NCBI GenBank assembly: GCA_947627335.1
Contig: CANQVQ010000087.1
Location: forward strand, 1 to 6,600
Direction of reading: 5' to 3'
DNA length: 6,600 nt
From: an uncultured Clostridia bacterium
Lineage (GTDB): Bacteria; Bacillota; Clostridia; Oscillospirales; CAG-382
Program-made: the position numbers and the translations under genes
Notes under the pieces: model-generated
The model's input: the letters and a program-made list of their open reading frames with translations, nothing else
Database searches by the model: none
Told to the model about the DNA's origin: nothing
Shown here: in pieces, positions 1 to 4,849 of the stretch
Layout: the number at the start of each line of letters is the position of its first letter
Numbering within the stretch: the stretch's first letter is position 1

Positions 1-847
1 GGTACTGGATGGTCTGCACGCCACGGCGGATCTCCTCGAGCAGTCGGTTTTCGACGATCGTGTGCAGCTTCTCCTCGCTTGGTTCGATGCCGAGCACCTC
101 CATCTCCGAAAGCACTTCCTTGCGGATCTTTCCGCGGGAAATGTCCACGAACGGGGCGAGGTGGGTCAGGCTGATGCTCTGCCCGCCGTACTGGTTGGAC
201 GCGACCTGCGCGATGATCTGCGTGGCGATGTTGCAGGCGGTCGAGAAGCTGTGCGGTTTTTCGATCATCGTCCCGGAGATGACCGTCCCGTTTTGGAGCA
301 TATCCTCGAGGTTGACGAGGTCGCAGTTGTGCATATGCTGTGCGTAGTAGTCCGCGTCGTGGAAATGGATGATGCCCGCATCGTGCGCCTCCACGACGTC
401 CTGCGGCAGCAGGATACGCCGGGTCAGGTCCTTGCTGACCTCGCCCGCCATGTAGTCGCGCTGGACGCTGTTGACCGTCGGGTTCTTGTTGGAGTTCTCC
501 TCGTAGACTTCCTCGTTGTTGCATTCAATGAGGGAGAGGATCTGGTCGTCCGTCGTGTTCGCGACGCGGGCAAGCCCACGGGTGAAGCGGTAGCGGATGT
601 ACCGTTTCGCGGTCTCCGGCGCACCTTGCAGGATGATGTGCGTTTCGACCAATTCCTGAATTTCCTCGACGGAGAGGGCACGCCCCGCGTCGCGGCAGCT
701 GTCCTCGATGACAAGGGAAATATAGTCGATCTGCCGTTCGGTCAGTTCCTTCGGGCCTTCGGTCGCATTGTTCGCCTTGCGGATGGCGTTCTTGATCTTG
801 GTCCGGTCGAAGCGCTCCTCCGACCCGTTTCGCTTGATGATACGCAT
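1..847 (-). CDS. nrdD: Anaerobic ribonucleoside-triphosphate reductase, N-terminal part (cut by window edge)
   Basis: Class III (glycyl-radical) reductase that reduces ribonucleoside triphosphates to dNTPs without oxygen; in this family it is activated by the radical-SAM enzyme NrdG. Reading the minus strand from ATG 847 gives 282 uninterrupted codons to the window edge. Residues 1-95 or so (starting MRIIKRNGSEERFDRTKIKNA) are an ATP-cone, the allosteric dATP/ATP domain. The catalytic NrdD domain follows, with HFHDADYYAQHMHNCDLVNL at 161-180 and the stretch SNQYGGQSISLTHLAPFVDI. Cys175 in HNCDLVN corresponds to the conserved active-site cysteine of the family (Cys175 in E. coli NrdD, from memory). 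The start is supported by a purine-rich AGAGGGG element about 9 nt upstream and by the ATP-cone beginning at once. The glycyl-radical C-terminus and any nrdG lie outside the window. Upstream DNA carries a promoter, paired NrdR boxes and a structured leader. Confidence 0.96.
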   Translation of the reverse strand, partial: MRIIKRNGSEERFDRTKIKNAIRKANNATEGPKELTERQIDYISLVIEDSCRDAGRALSVEEIQELVETHIILQGAPETAKRYIRYRFTRGLARVANTTDDQILSLIECNNEEVYEENSNKNPTVNSVQRDYMAGEVSKDLTRRILLPQDVVEAHDAGIIHFHDADYYAQHMHNCDLVNLEDMLQNGTVISGTMIEKPHSFSTACNIATQIIAQVASNQYGGQSISLTHLAPFVDISRGKIRKEVLSEMEVLGIEPSEEKLHTIVENRLLEEIRRGVQTIQY

Positions 848-900
848 GATTTTTGCCCCTCTCTGCTTAAGAAAGCGTCGTTTATTTTGTATTTTCCCCG

Positions 901-960
901 GCGACCCGCGGAATATGTGCTTCCGCAGAAGGATGAATGTGAATCAATATTTGGGGTCGC
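901..960 (-). promoter_or_regulatory. Structured 5' leader of nrdD mRNA
   Basis: In the nrdD leader, GCGACCC (minus strand, 960-954) can pair perfectly with GGGTCGC (907-901). Directly next to the 3' strand of that stem is a second perfect stem, GCGGAA/TTCCGC (926-921 with 913-908), closing a 7-nt loop. The two helices could stack to give a compact fold of about 60 nt, with an unpaired 27-nt segment between them, starting about 34 nt after the inferred transcription start. One NrdR box (942-957) overlaps the 5' half. I do not recognise it as a known riboswitch class. The complementarity is seen; any function is inferred. Confidence 0.4.
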
Positions 961-989
961 TCGGAAAGCTCAAACACTAAATATTGTGC
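942..989 (-). promoter_or_regulatory. Tandem NrdR boxes upstream of nrdD
   Basis: The 16-mer at 974-989 (ACACTAAATATTGTGC) matches the NrdR-box consensus ACACWATATATWGTGT at 14 positions. A weaker 16-mer at 942-957 (AATCAATATTTGGGGT) matches at 11. Their starts are 32 bp apart, which is the three-helical-turn spacing typical of NrdR operator pairs. Both lie at or just downstream of the inferred nrdD transcription start (about 994), a position suited to repression. NrdR is the ATP/dATP-sensing repressor of ribonucleotide reductase genes. The matches were read by eye; the assignment is supported by the gene it precedes. Confidence 0.82.
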
Positions 990-1000
990 TTTGCGGATAT

Positions 1001-1029
1001 ACTATACCACGATTGCGTCCCGCTGTCAA
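1001..1029 (-). promoter_or_regulatory. nrdD promoter
   Basis: On the minus strand, -35 TTGACA (1029-1024), a 17-bp spacer, and -10 TATAGT (1006-1001). The predicted start is near 994, giving a leader of about 146 nt and placing the NrdR boxes over and just downstream of the start. Confidence 0.85.
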
Positions 1030-1061
1030 GGAGCGATTTACACAAATAATCACAAGAAAAC

Positions 1062-1070
1062 TTATGCACA
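1062..1070 (+). promoter_or_regulatory. DnaA-box-like site upstream of the nrdD promoter
   Basis: TTATGCACA fits the DnaA-box consensus TTWTNCACA exactly. Weaker CACA-ending relatives lie at 1036-1044 (ATTTACACA, one mismatch) and 1045-1053 (two mismatches). All sit between the nrdD -35 element and the tRNA promoter. DnaA regulates ribonucleotide reductase genes in some bacteria, but a single 9-mer can occur by chance, so this remains tentative. Confidence 0.28.
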
Positions 1071-1112
1071 TTGCCGGCATACAAAAAAATCAAAAAATTT
1101 GGGAAAACCCAC

Positions 1113-1141
1113 TTGACAAACGCAGGAAAATATGGTATAGT
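1113..1141 (+). promoter_or_regulatory. tRNA-Leu promoter
   Basis: -35 TTGACA (1113-1118), a 17-bp spacer, and -10 TATAGT (1136-1141). Predicted start is near 1148, about 64 nt before the mature tRNA. The spacer is AT-rich and the hexamers are near consensus, as expected for a stable RNA gene. It faces away from the nrdD promoter, with about 80 bp of AT-rich DNA between the two -35 boxes. Confidence 0.85.
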
Positions 1142-1211
1142 ATCAAACGTGCTGCGGGACGTTGCAAAGATGCCGTTTCGCGGTGCGTGCCGCTCGGATG
1201 CGGCGGAATAT

Positions 1212-1298
1212 GCGGGTGTGGCGGAATTGGCAGACGCGCTAGATTCAGGTTCTAGTGGGGGCGACTTCGTGAAGGTTCAAGTCCTTTCACCCGCACCA
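1212..1298 (+). tRNA. tRNA-Leu, anticodon CAG
   Basis: A complete 87-nt type II tRNA. The acceptor stem GCGGGTG (1212-1218) pairs with CACCCGC (1288-1294), followed by discriminator A1295 and an encoded CCA (1296-1298). The anticodon stem CTAGA/TCTAG (1239-1243 and 1251-1255) encloses loop TTCAGGT, so positions 34-36 read CAG, decoding CUG leucine codons. A long variable arm (about 1256-1270) and discriminator A agree with tRNA-Leu. The T-arm has loop TTCAAGT (1276-1282) on a 5-bp stem with one G-U pair. It is a monocistronic gene with its own promoter and terminator. Confidence 0.97.
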
Positions 1299-1300
1299 AG

Positions 1301-1332
1301 AAAAAGGCGATTGCGAAAGCAACCGCCTTTTT
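1301..1332 (+). terminator. Rho-independent terminator of tRNA-Leu
   Basis: A 14-bp stem, AAAAAGGCGATTGC (1301-1314) with GCAACCGCCTTTTT (1319-1332), has one A/C mismatch and a GAAA tetraloop. It starts 3 nt after the CCA end and finishes in a run of five T. Confidence 0.9.
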
Positions 1333-1333
1333 C

Positions 1334-1482
1334 AATGATGTTTGCCCTGTCGGGCAAATGATGACGCTTCGCTAATGATGTTGCCTTCGGCAATGATGCC
1401 GTCCCCTTCGGGGACGGTGAGGGGCAAACATCGCATCATTGCGACCAAAGGGAGCAACATCATTTCGCCGGAAACATCATTT
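1334..1482. repeat. Nested AATGATG/CATCATT inverted-repeat element
   Basis: Four copies of AATGATG (1334, 1357, 1374, 1392) lie left of a central hairpin CCGTCCCC-TTC-GGGGACGG (1399-1417), and three copies of CATCATT (1434, 1458, 1475) lie right of it. The arms pair in nested order: 1390-1399 with 1433-1442 (10 bp), 1374-1384 with 1454-1464 (11 bp), and 1356-1363 with 1475-1482 (8 bp). Local alternatives exist: TTTGCCC/GGGCAAA (1341-1358), TTGCC/GGCAA (1381-1393), and an 11-bp pairing of 1337-1347 with 1422-1432. There is no open frame of note. From memory, similar strings occur between genes in clostridial gut genomes, but I cannot search. It begins directly after the tRNA terminator. Confidence 0.8.
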
Positions 1483-1517
1483 AATGACGACGGCTTCACC
1501 TAATGATATTGCAACGC

Positions 1518-1542
1518 GGGAGTTCAAGTCTCTCTGCCAAAC
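1518..1542 (+). other. tRNA T-arm-like tail of the repeat region
   Basis: GGGAG (1518-1522), loop TTCAAGT (1523-1529) and CTCTC (1530-1534) form a canonical 5-bp T-stem with a 7-nt T-loop containing the invariant TTC. It shares GTTCAAGTC with the T-arm of the tRNA-Leu about 250 bp upstream. The following bases TGCCAAAC have no CCA, and no matching acceptor, D or anticodon arm is visible upstream, so this is not a working tRNA. It may be a tRNA remnant or the tRNA-derived end of the repeat element. A seven-T run follows at 1554-1560. Confidence 0.45.
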
Positions 1543-1573
1543 TGACGCAAAACTTTTTTTATAGTCTCTAGAC

Positions 1574-1607
1574 AAAAATCGGCAAGGCGAATGTCTTGCC
1601 GATTTTT
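1574..1607. terminator. Strong bidirectional hairpin terminator
   Basis: A perfect 13-bp stem, AAAAATCGGCAAG (1574-1586) with CTTGCCGATTTTT (1595-1607), has an 8-nt loop. T-runs lie at the 3' side of both strands, so it can stop transcription in either direction. It closes the tRNA/repeat region. Confidence 0.82.
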
Positions 1608-1811
1608 AACTTTCCGCGCTTCACTTCGTGCCCCCAAAAATCCTATACCACCAAACGCACAGGGCGGGGAGCTAAGCTTCCCGTCAGCGACCAACCGCTT
1701 GTAGATCTCGGAGGAACAGGAACGAAACTTTTCCCACTGGGCTCCGGCGGACTGAGAAACGGCGTGTCCCCTGCACGGTCAACTTTTTTCGCCGTATCTT
1801 CGCCGACCGTC
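1608..1811. other. Intergenic stretch without an assigned gene
   Basis: About 200 bp between the hairpin terminator and the next promoter. Short open frames cross it on both strands, but one starts inside the terminator stem, neither has a ribosome-binding site, and their proline/arginine-rich products resemble no protein I know. The one visible element is a near-palindrome GGGGAGCTAAGCTTCCC at 1666-1682 (8-bp arms with one mismatch, 1-nt centre). No riboswitch or T-box signature was recognised. Confidence 0.45.
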
Positions 1812-1840
1812 TTGACAAGCGGGACGAAAACGTGCATACT
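1812..1840 (+). promoter_or_regulatory. Promoter of the 325-aa hypothetical gene
   Basis: -35 TTGACA (1812-1817), a 17-bp spacer, and -10 CATACT (1835-1840; 4 of 6 consensus bases). Predicted start is near 1847, about 44 nt before the ATG. Confidence 0.65.
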
Positions 1841-1845
1841 GTATA

Positions 1846-1867
1846 CGGACGAGAGGGTGTTCGTCCG
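1846..1867 (+). promoter_or_regulatory. Hairpin at the 5' end of the leader
   Basis: CGGACGA (1846-1852) and TCGTCCG (1861-1867) form a perfect 7-bp stem with an 8-nt loop, starting at the inferred transcription start. It could protect the mRNA 5' end, or the inverted repeat could be an operator. No T-run follows, so it is unlikely to be a terminator. Confidence 0.45.
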
Positions 1868-1890
1868 AAAAAACGTGACAGGGGTTTACG

Positions 1891-2868
1891 ATGGGATTCC
1901 TTTCCTTCCATGAAACATACTATACGGACGCCCTGAAGCGGCTGGAGGGCAGGACGCTCGGTGAAAGCGAGCTGTGCGAAGCGAAACGGCTTCTGAAGCT
2001 CCTCGACGACCTGCTCGACGAGGGATATACGTCGCTTGACCGCACGCTGGAAGAGAAATACGGGTGCGTTTCCAGGCTGCGGAACATCCTGAAAGCCCAC
2101 GGCGAACCGCCGTTCCCGCTCCCCAAAAAGGGTTTTTCCGACGTGGCGTACGGCGACGCAGAGACGGACGTCGAAGCGGTCTGCCGACGGCTGGAAAAGC
2201 GTGCCCGAAGCGGCGTCGCGCCGTCGGACGAACCGTTCCTTGCGTCCCTTCGGGATTACTGCGCCTGGGTCGGTCGGCGGGAGGACACCGCCTATGTGTT
2301 TCTTCTCCGCGACGCGTTCCTGCCGTATCTCTGCTTTCGGAAAAAAGGGGAAGGCGGTCTGTACCCGTGGGTGATCAACCGGGATTTCCTGCGGCAAATC
2401 GCCGGAGAGGGCGCGGACGACCTGCTTCGTCTGCCCGTCTATGAGGCGCTCGAAAGCGGAATTGCGGACGAACGGGATTTTTTCGCGTTCTGCAAACCCC
2501 GTATACGGCGGGCGCTTCGCGGCTTTCCCGCCTTGGAGAGGGCGCTTCGGGACCTGCTTTGCGGGATCCGGGAGGAAAAGATCCTCGTGGTCGAGTCCGG
2601 CTGTTGCGGAACGGTCCCGCTGACGCTGGCGGCGCTGGACGATCGGGTGGATCTCCGGCTGTACACGACGGCTCCGTATTTATATGAAGTTTACCGGGAG
2701 AAGATCTTTTGCGGGAACTATGAGCGGATGCGCTCCTTTGAAACGCTGTGTGCGCAGGACGCTTTGATGCGGTTCTCCTCCTTCCGGGACGGGCGGTTTT
2801 ACGTCCGAACCGCCACGGACGACCGCGTATGGGAAAAATCGGCGGGCGAAGCCGCCGCCCTGCTTTGA
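1891..2868 (+). CDS. Hypothetical soluble protein, 325 aa
   Basis: I do not recognise this gene. The product is a soluble, charged protein of 325 residues with no signal peptide or membrane segment. The N-terminal 110 residues are rich in helix-forming charged residues. Two stretches look like a conserved core: residues 136-166, with FLLRDAFLPYLCF followed by PWVINRDFL, and residues 231-262, LVVESGCCGTVPLTLAALDD and then a LYTTAPYLYEVYREKIF segment. The order RD(A)...Y...NRDFL...ESGxxGT vaguely recalls HAD-like proteins with RDG, SRR and DxGxxGT motifs, but the acidic residue of a true DxGxxGT is replaced by E-S-G, so I do not assign that fold. The start ATG at 1891 has AGGGG 6 nt upstream. 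It is transcribed alone from its own promoter and ends at a shared hairpin terminator. The frame is long, in-phase and has the codon bias of its neighbours, so it is surely real. Confidence 0.85.
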   Translation: MGFLSFHETYYTDALKRLEGRTLGESELCEAKRLLKLLDDLLDEGYTSLDRTLEEKYGCVSRLRNILKAHGEPPFPLPKKGFSDVAYGDAETDVEAVCRRLEKRARSGVAPSDEPFLASLRDYCAWVGRREDTAYVFLLRDAFLPYLCFRKKGEGGLYPWVINRDFLRQIAGEGADDLLRLPVYEALESGIADERDFFAFCKPRIRRALRGFPALERALRDLLCGIREEKILVVESGCCGTVPLTLAALDDRVDLRLYTTAPYLYEVYREKIFCGNYERMRSFETLCAQDALMRFSSFRDGRFYVRTATDDRVWEKSAGEAAALL

Positions 2869-2871
2869 AAA

Positions 2872-2910
2872 AAAACGGCACAGAACGCAAAGAGGCTTCT
2901 GTGCTGTTTT
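2872..2910. terminator. Bidirectional terminator between convergent genes
   Basis: AAAACGGCACAGAA (2872-2885) pairs with TTCTGTGCTGTTTT (2897-2910) over 14 bp with one G-U, leaving an 11-nt loop. It lies 3 nt after the stop of the 325-aa gene and 10 nt beyond the stop of the minus-strand gene. T-runs on both strands suit termination in both directions. Confidence 0.88.
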
Positions 2911-2920
2911 CCGGTTCTGT

Positions 2921-3223
2921 TTACGAATCTTCCCCCGGATCGTCCTTGGGATCGTCCGTCGGGTCGTCCTTTTCCCCGAACGAGGCGACGATGCGCTTCC
3001 GACGTTTGTTGAGCAGGAAGTAGACGGGAAGCAGGGCGATGCCGCCGAACAGGATCGTCAGCGAAATGACCTGAAAGACCCGCTCGACAGGGGAGAGCTG
3101 CGACGGCTCGGGCGTTTCGGACGGTTCGGACGGCTCGGACGACGCGAGCGCCGGGAGGACGAGCGCGGACAGCAGGACGCAGAGGCAGAGCGCGAACGAC
3201 AGAATGCGGCGTGCGGAAAACAT
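2921..3223 (-). CDS. Small exported, membrane-anchored protein, 100 aa
   Basis: No family is recognised. The 100-residue product has a clear signal peptide: MFSARRILSF, a hydrophobic core to about residue 25, and a likely cleavage site after ALA (about residue 28). A Ser/Pro/Glu/Thr-rich extracytoplasmic linker follows (residues 29-45), then one transmembrane helix (about 51-71, VISLTILFGGIALLPVYFLL) stopped by the basic cluster NKRRKR (72-77). The cytoplasmic tail is acidic, with three DDP repeats (86-96). The topology is therefore N-terminus outside after cleavage and C-terminus inside. The start ATG 3223 has AAAGGGG about 9 nt upstream and lies downstream of a near-perfect promoter. The same frame stays open to about 5071, but that extension lies beyond the promoter and is antisense to galT, so it is not coding. 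Role unknown; short secreted anchors of this sort are common in clostridia. Confidence 0.8.
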   Translation of the reverse strand: MFSARRILSFALCLCVLLSALVLPALASSEPSEPSETPEPSQLSPVERVFQVISLTILFGGIALLPVYFLLNKRRKRIVASFGEKDDPTDDPKDDPGEDS

Positions 3224-3256
3224 GACGGAGGACCCCTTTCGCGGTTTTGTAAGCAC

Positions 3257-3285
3257 AGTATAAAACATTTTTCGGAATTTGTCAA
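3257..3285 (-). promoter_or_regulatory. Promoter of the 100-aa membrane protein gene
   Basis: On the minus strand, -35 TTGACA (3285-3280), a 17-bp spacer, and -10 TATACT (3262-3257). Predicted start is near 3250, about 27 nt before the ATG. Only 7 bp separate its -35 box from that of the divergent galT promoter. Confidence 0.88.
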
Positions 3286-3292
3286 ACCTTTC

Positions 3293-3321
3293 TTGACGAA
3301 CGGCGAAAAAAGCGATATACT
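3293..3321 (+). promoter_or_regulatory. galT promoter
   Basis: -35 TTGACG (3293-3298), a 17-bp spacer, and -10 TATACT (3316-3321). Predicted start is near 3328, about 31 nt before the galT ATG. No obvious operator palindrome or cre-like site was seen near it. Confidence 0.85.
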
Positions 3322-3358
3322 GGTAGGTGAAAGAACGAAAACGGAGGGAAATGCGGAA

Positions 3359-4849
3359 ATGGAGATCGGCTGGATCGACGCGCTTATCGACTGCGCGGAG
3401 GGGAAAGGGCTTGCGGACGGACGGGATCGGGTGTACTACCGAAACCGACTGCTGGAACTGCTCGGGGAGGACGCGTATGTCCCGCCGACGGAAATGCCGG
3501 GGACGGATTCCCTGCAGGCGCTTCTGGACGGGCTGTGCGACCGAGCGGAGAAAAACGGGGTCATCGGCGGCGGCACGACCGAGCGGGACCTGTTCGACAC
3601 GAAGGTCATGGCGTTGTTCACACCGCTGCCGTCGGTCGTGCAGGATCGGTTCGCGGCGGAATACCGAAAAAGCCCGCAGGCGGCGACGGACGGGTTCTAC
3701 CGTCTGTGCCGGGACTGCAACTATATCCGCACCGAGCGGGTCGCGAAGGACCTGCGCTGGACCTATGGCGGGAAATACGGCACGCTGGACGTCACGATCA
3801 ACCTCTCGAAGCCGGAAAAGGACCCGAAAGCCATCGCGGCGGCGCTGAAAGCGGCGGACGGGGAGAAGTACCCCAAGTGCCAGCTGTGCGGCGAAAACGT
3901 CGGCTACGCTGGGCGGCTGGACCACCCTGCGCGGCAGAATTTGCGCACCGTCCCGGTCACGCTCGCCGGGGAGCGGTGGCATTTCCAGTATTCGCCGTAT
4001 GTGTATTACCCGGAGCACTGCATCGTGTTCAACGAAAAACACGTCCCGATGCGCATCACGCCCGGAACGTTTGAACGGCTGTTGGATTTTGTCGGACTGT
4101 TCCCGCATTACTTCATCGGGTCGAACGCCGACCTGCCGATCGTCGGCGGGTCGATCCTGACGCACGACCACTTCCAGGGCGGACGGTACACGTTCGCGAT
4201 GGAGCGGGCGAAAACGGCGGAGGCGTATACGCTGCGGGGGTTCCCGAATGTAAAGGCGGAGCGGCTGTACTGGCCGCTGACCGTGCTGCGGCTGACCGGC
4301 GAGCGTGCGGAGGTGTCCGCGCTGGCGGCGAAGGCGCTGGCGGTCTGGCGGACGTATACCGACGAAGCGGCCTGCGTGTACGCCGAAACGGAGACCGGCA
4401 GGCACAACACCATCACCCCGATCGCACGTCGGCAGGGGGAGGCGTACCAGCTCGACCTCGTGTTCCGCAACAACCTCACGACCCCTGCGCATCCCGCCGG
4501 GCTTTACCACCCGCACGCGGACAAGCACCATATCAAAAAGGAAAATATCGGTCTGATCGAGGTCATGGGGCTTGCGGTCCTGCCCGCCCGCCTGCGCGGC
4601 GAGCTCGCGGAGGTCGCTTCGCGGTTCCGCGACGGCTTGCCTCTCGATACGCCGGGGACGGCGGCGCACGCGGACTGGTTTGCGGGCGTGCGGAAGGCGC
4701 GGACGGTCACGGCGGAAAACGTCGAAGCGGCGCTTGCCGAGGAGGTCGGACGGGTGTTCGAGGAAGTGCTCGAGGACGCGGGCGTCTACCGTCCGGACGA
4801 ACGGGGCGGTGCGGCGTTCGGCAGGTTTCTGGAAGCCCTCGAGCGGTGA
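3359..4849 (+). CDS. galT: UDP-glucose--hexose-1-phosphate uridylyltransferase, class II
   Basis: Transfers UMP from UDP-glucose to galactose 1-phosphate in the cytoplasmic Leloir pathway. The 496-residue product has the length of the class II (Firmicute) GalT family, longer than E. coli-type GalT. Family landmarks: N-terminal helix-rich part with YYRNRLLELLG (27-37); KCQLCGENVGYAGRLDHPAR (173-192), carrying the conserved Cys pair and GR.(N/D)HPAR; WHFQYSPYVYYPEHCIVF (207-224); the active-site region THDHFQGGRYTFAME (268-282); and a C-terminal domain with NTITPIAR, LVFRNN and HHIKKENIGLIEVMGLAVLPARL (390-412). The ATG at 3359 is chosen because GGAGGG lies 10 nt upstream and the promoter -10 is at 3316; the frame stays open to 3293 but that part is promoter DNA. 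An ATG at 3351 is out of frame. galK and galE are not adjacent, so it is a lone gene. Its last 64 bp overlap a convergent gene and no terminator follows. Confidence 0.96.
   Translation: MEIGWIDALIDCAEGKGLADGRDRVYYRNRLLELLGEDAYVPPTEMPGTDSLQALLDGLCDRAEKNGVIGGGTTERDLFDTKVMALFTPLPSVVQDRFAAEYRKSPQAATDGFYRLCRDCNYIRTERVAKDLRWTYGGKYGTLDVTINLSKPEKDPKAIAAALKAADGEKYPKCQLCGENVGYAGRLDHPARQNLRTVPVTLAGERWHFQYSPYVYYPEHCIVFNEKHVPMRITPGTFERLLDFVGLFPHYFIGSNADLPIVGGSILTHDHFQGGRYTFAMERAKTAEAYTLRGFPNVKAERLYWPLTVLRLTGERAEVSALAAKALAVWRTYTDEAACVYAETETGRHNTITPIARRQGEAYQLDLVFRNNLTTPAHPAGLYHPHADKHHIKKENIGLIEVMGLAVLPARLRGELAEVASRFRDGLPLDTPGTAAHADWFAGVRKARTVTAENVEAALAEEVGRVFEEVLEDAGVYRPDERGGAAFGRFLEALER

Noticed and set aside
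1039..1056. Rex or FNR-type operator in the nrdD upstream region
   Set aside because: Only one half-site (TCACAA-like) is recognisable; the other half does not fit either consensus.
62..1255. 397-codon plus-strand open frame
   Set aside because: It is antisense to nrdD, then crosses the nrdD leader, both divergent promoters and into the tRNA-Leu gene. Its product matches no family.
1334..1482. CRISPR array
   Set aside because: The heptamers are too short, irregularly spaced and arranged as inverted arms around a central hairpin; there are no uniform repeats and spacers and no cas genes.
1212..1542. Attachment sites of an integrated element (tRNA-Leu 3' end and the T-arm copy)
   Set aside because: The shared identity is only about 9 nt within the universal T-loop, and no integrase or cargo lies in the 220 bp between them.
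1690..1800. Riboswitch (cobalamin-like or T-box-like) in the leader before the 325-aa gene
   Set aside because: Isolated short matches such as CCCACTG were seen, but the conserved boxes of these classes are missing, and the region lies upstream of the inferred promoter.
1596..1913. 105-codon plus-strand frame before the 325-aa gene
   Set aside because: Its start lies in the terminator stem, it crosses the promoter and the next gene's start, and the product is low-complexity with no family trait.
3293..3358. Longer galT start giving 518 residues
   Set aside because: These codons lie over the -35 and -10 boxes and the leader. ATG 3359 has GGAGGG upstream and fits class II GalT N-termini.
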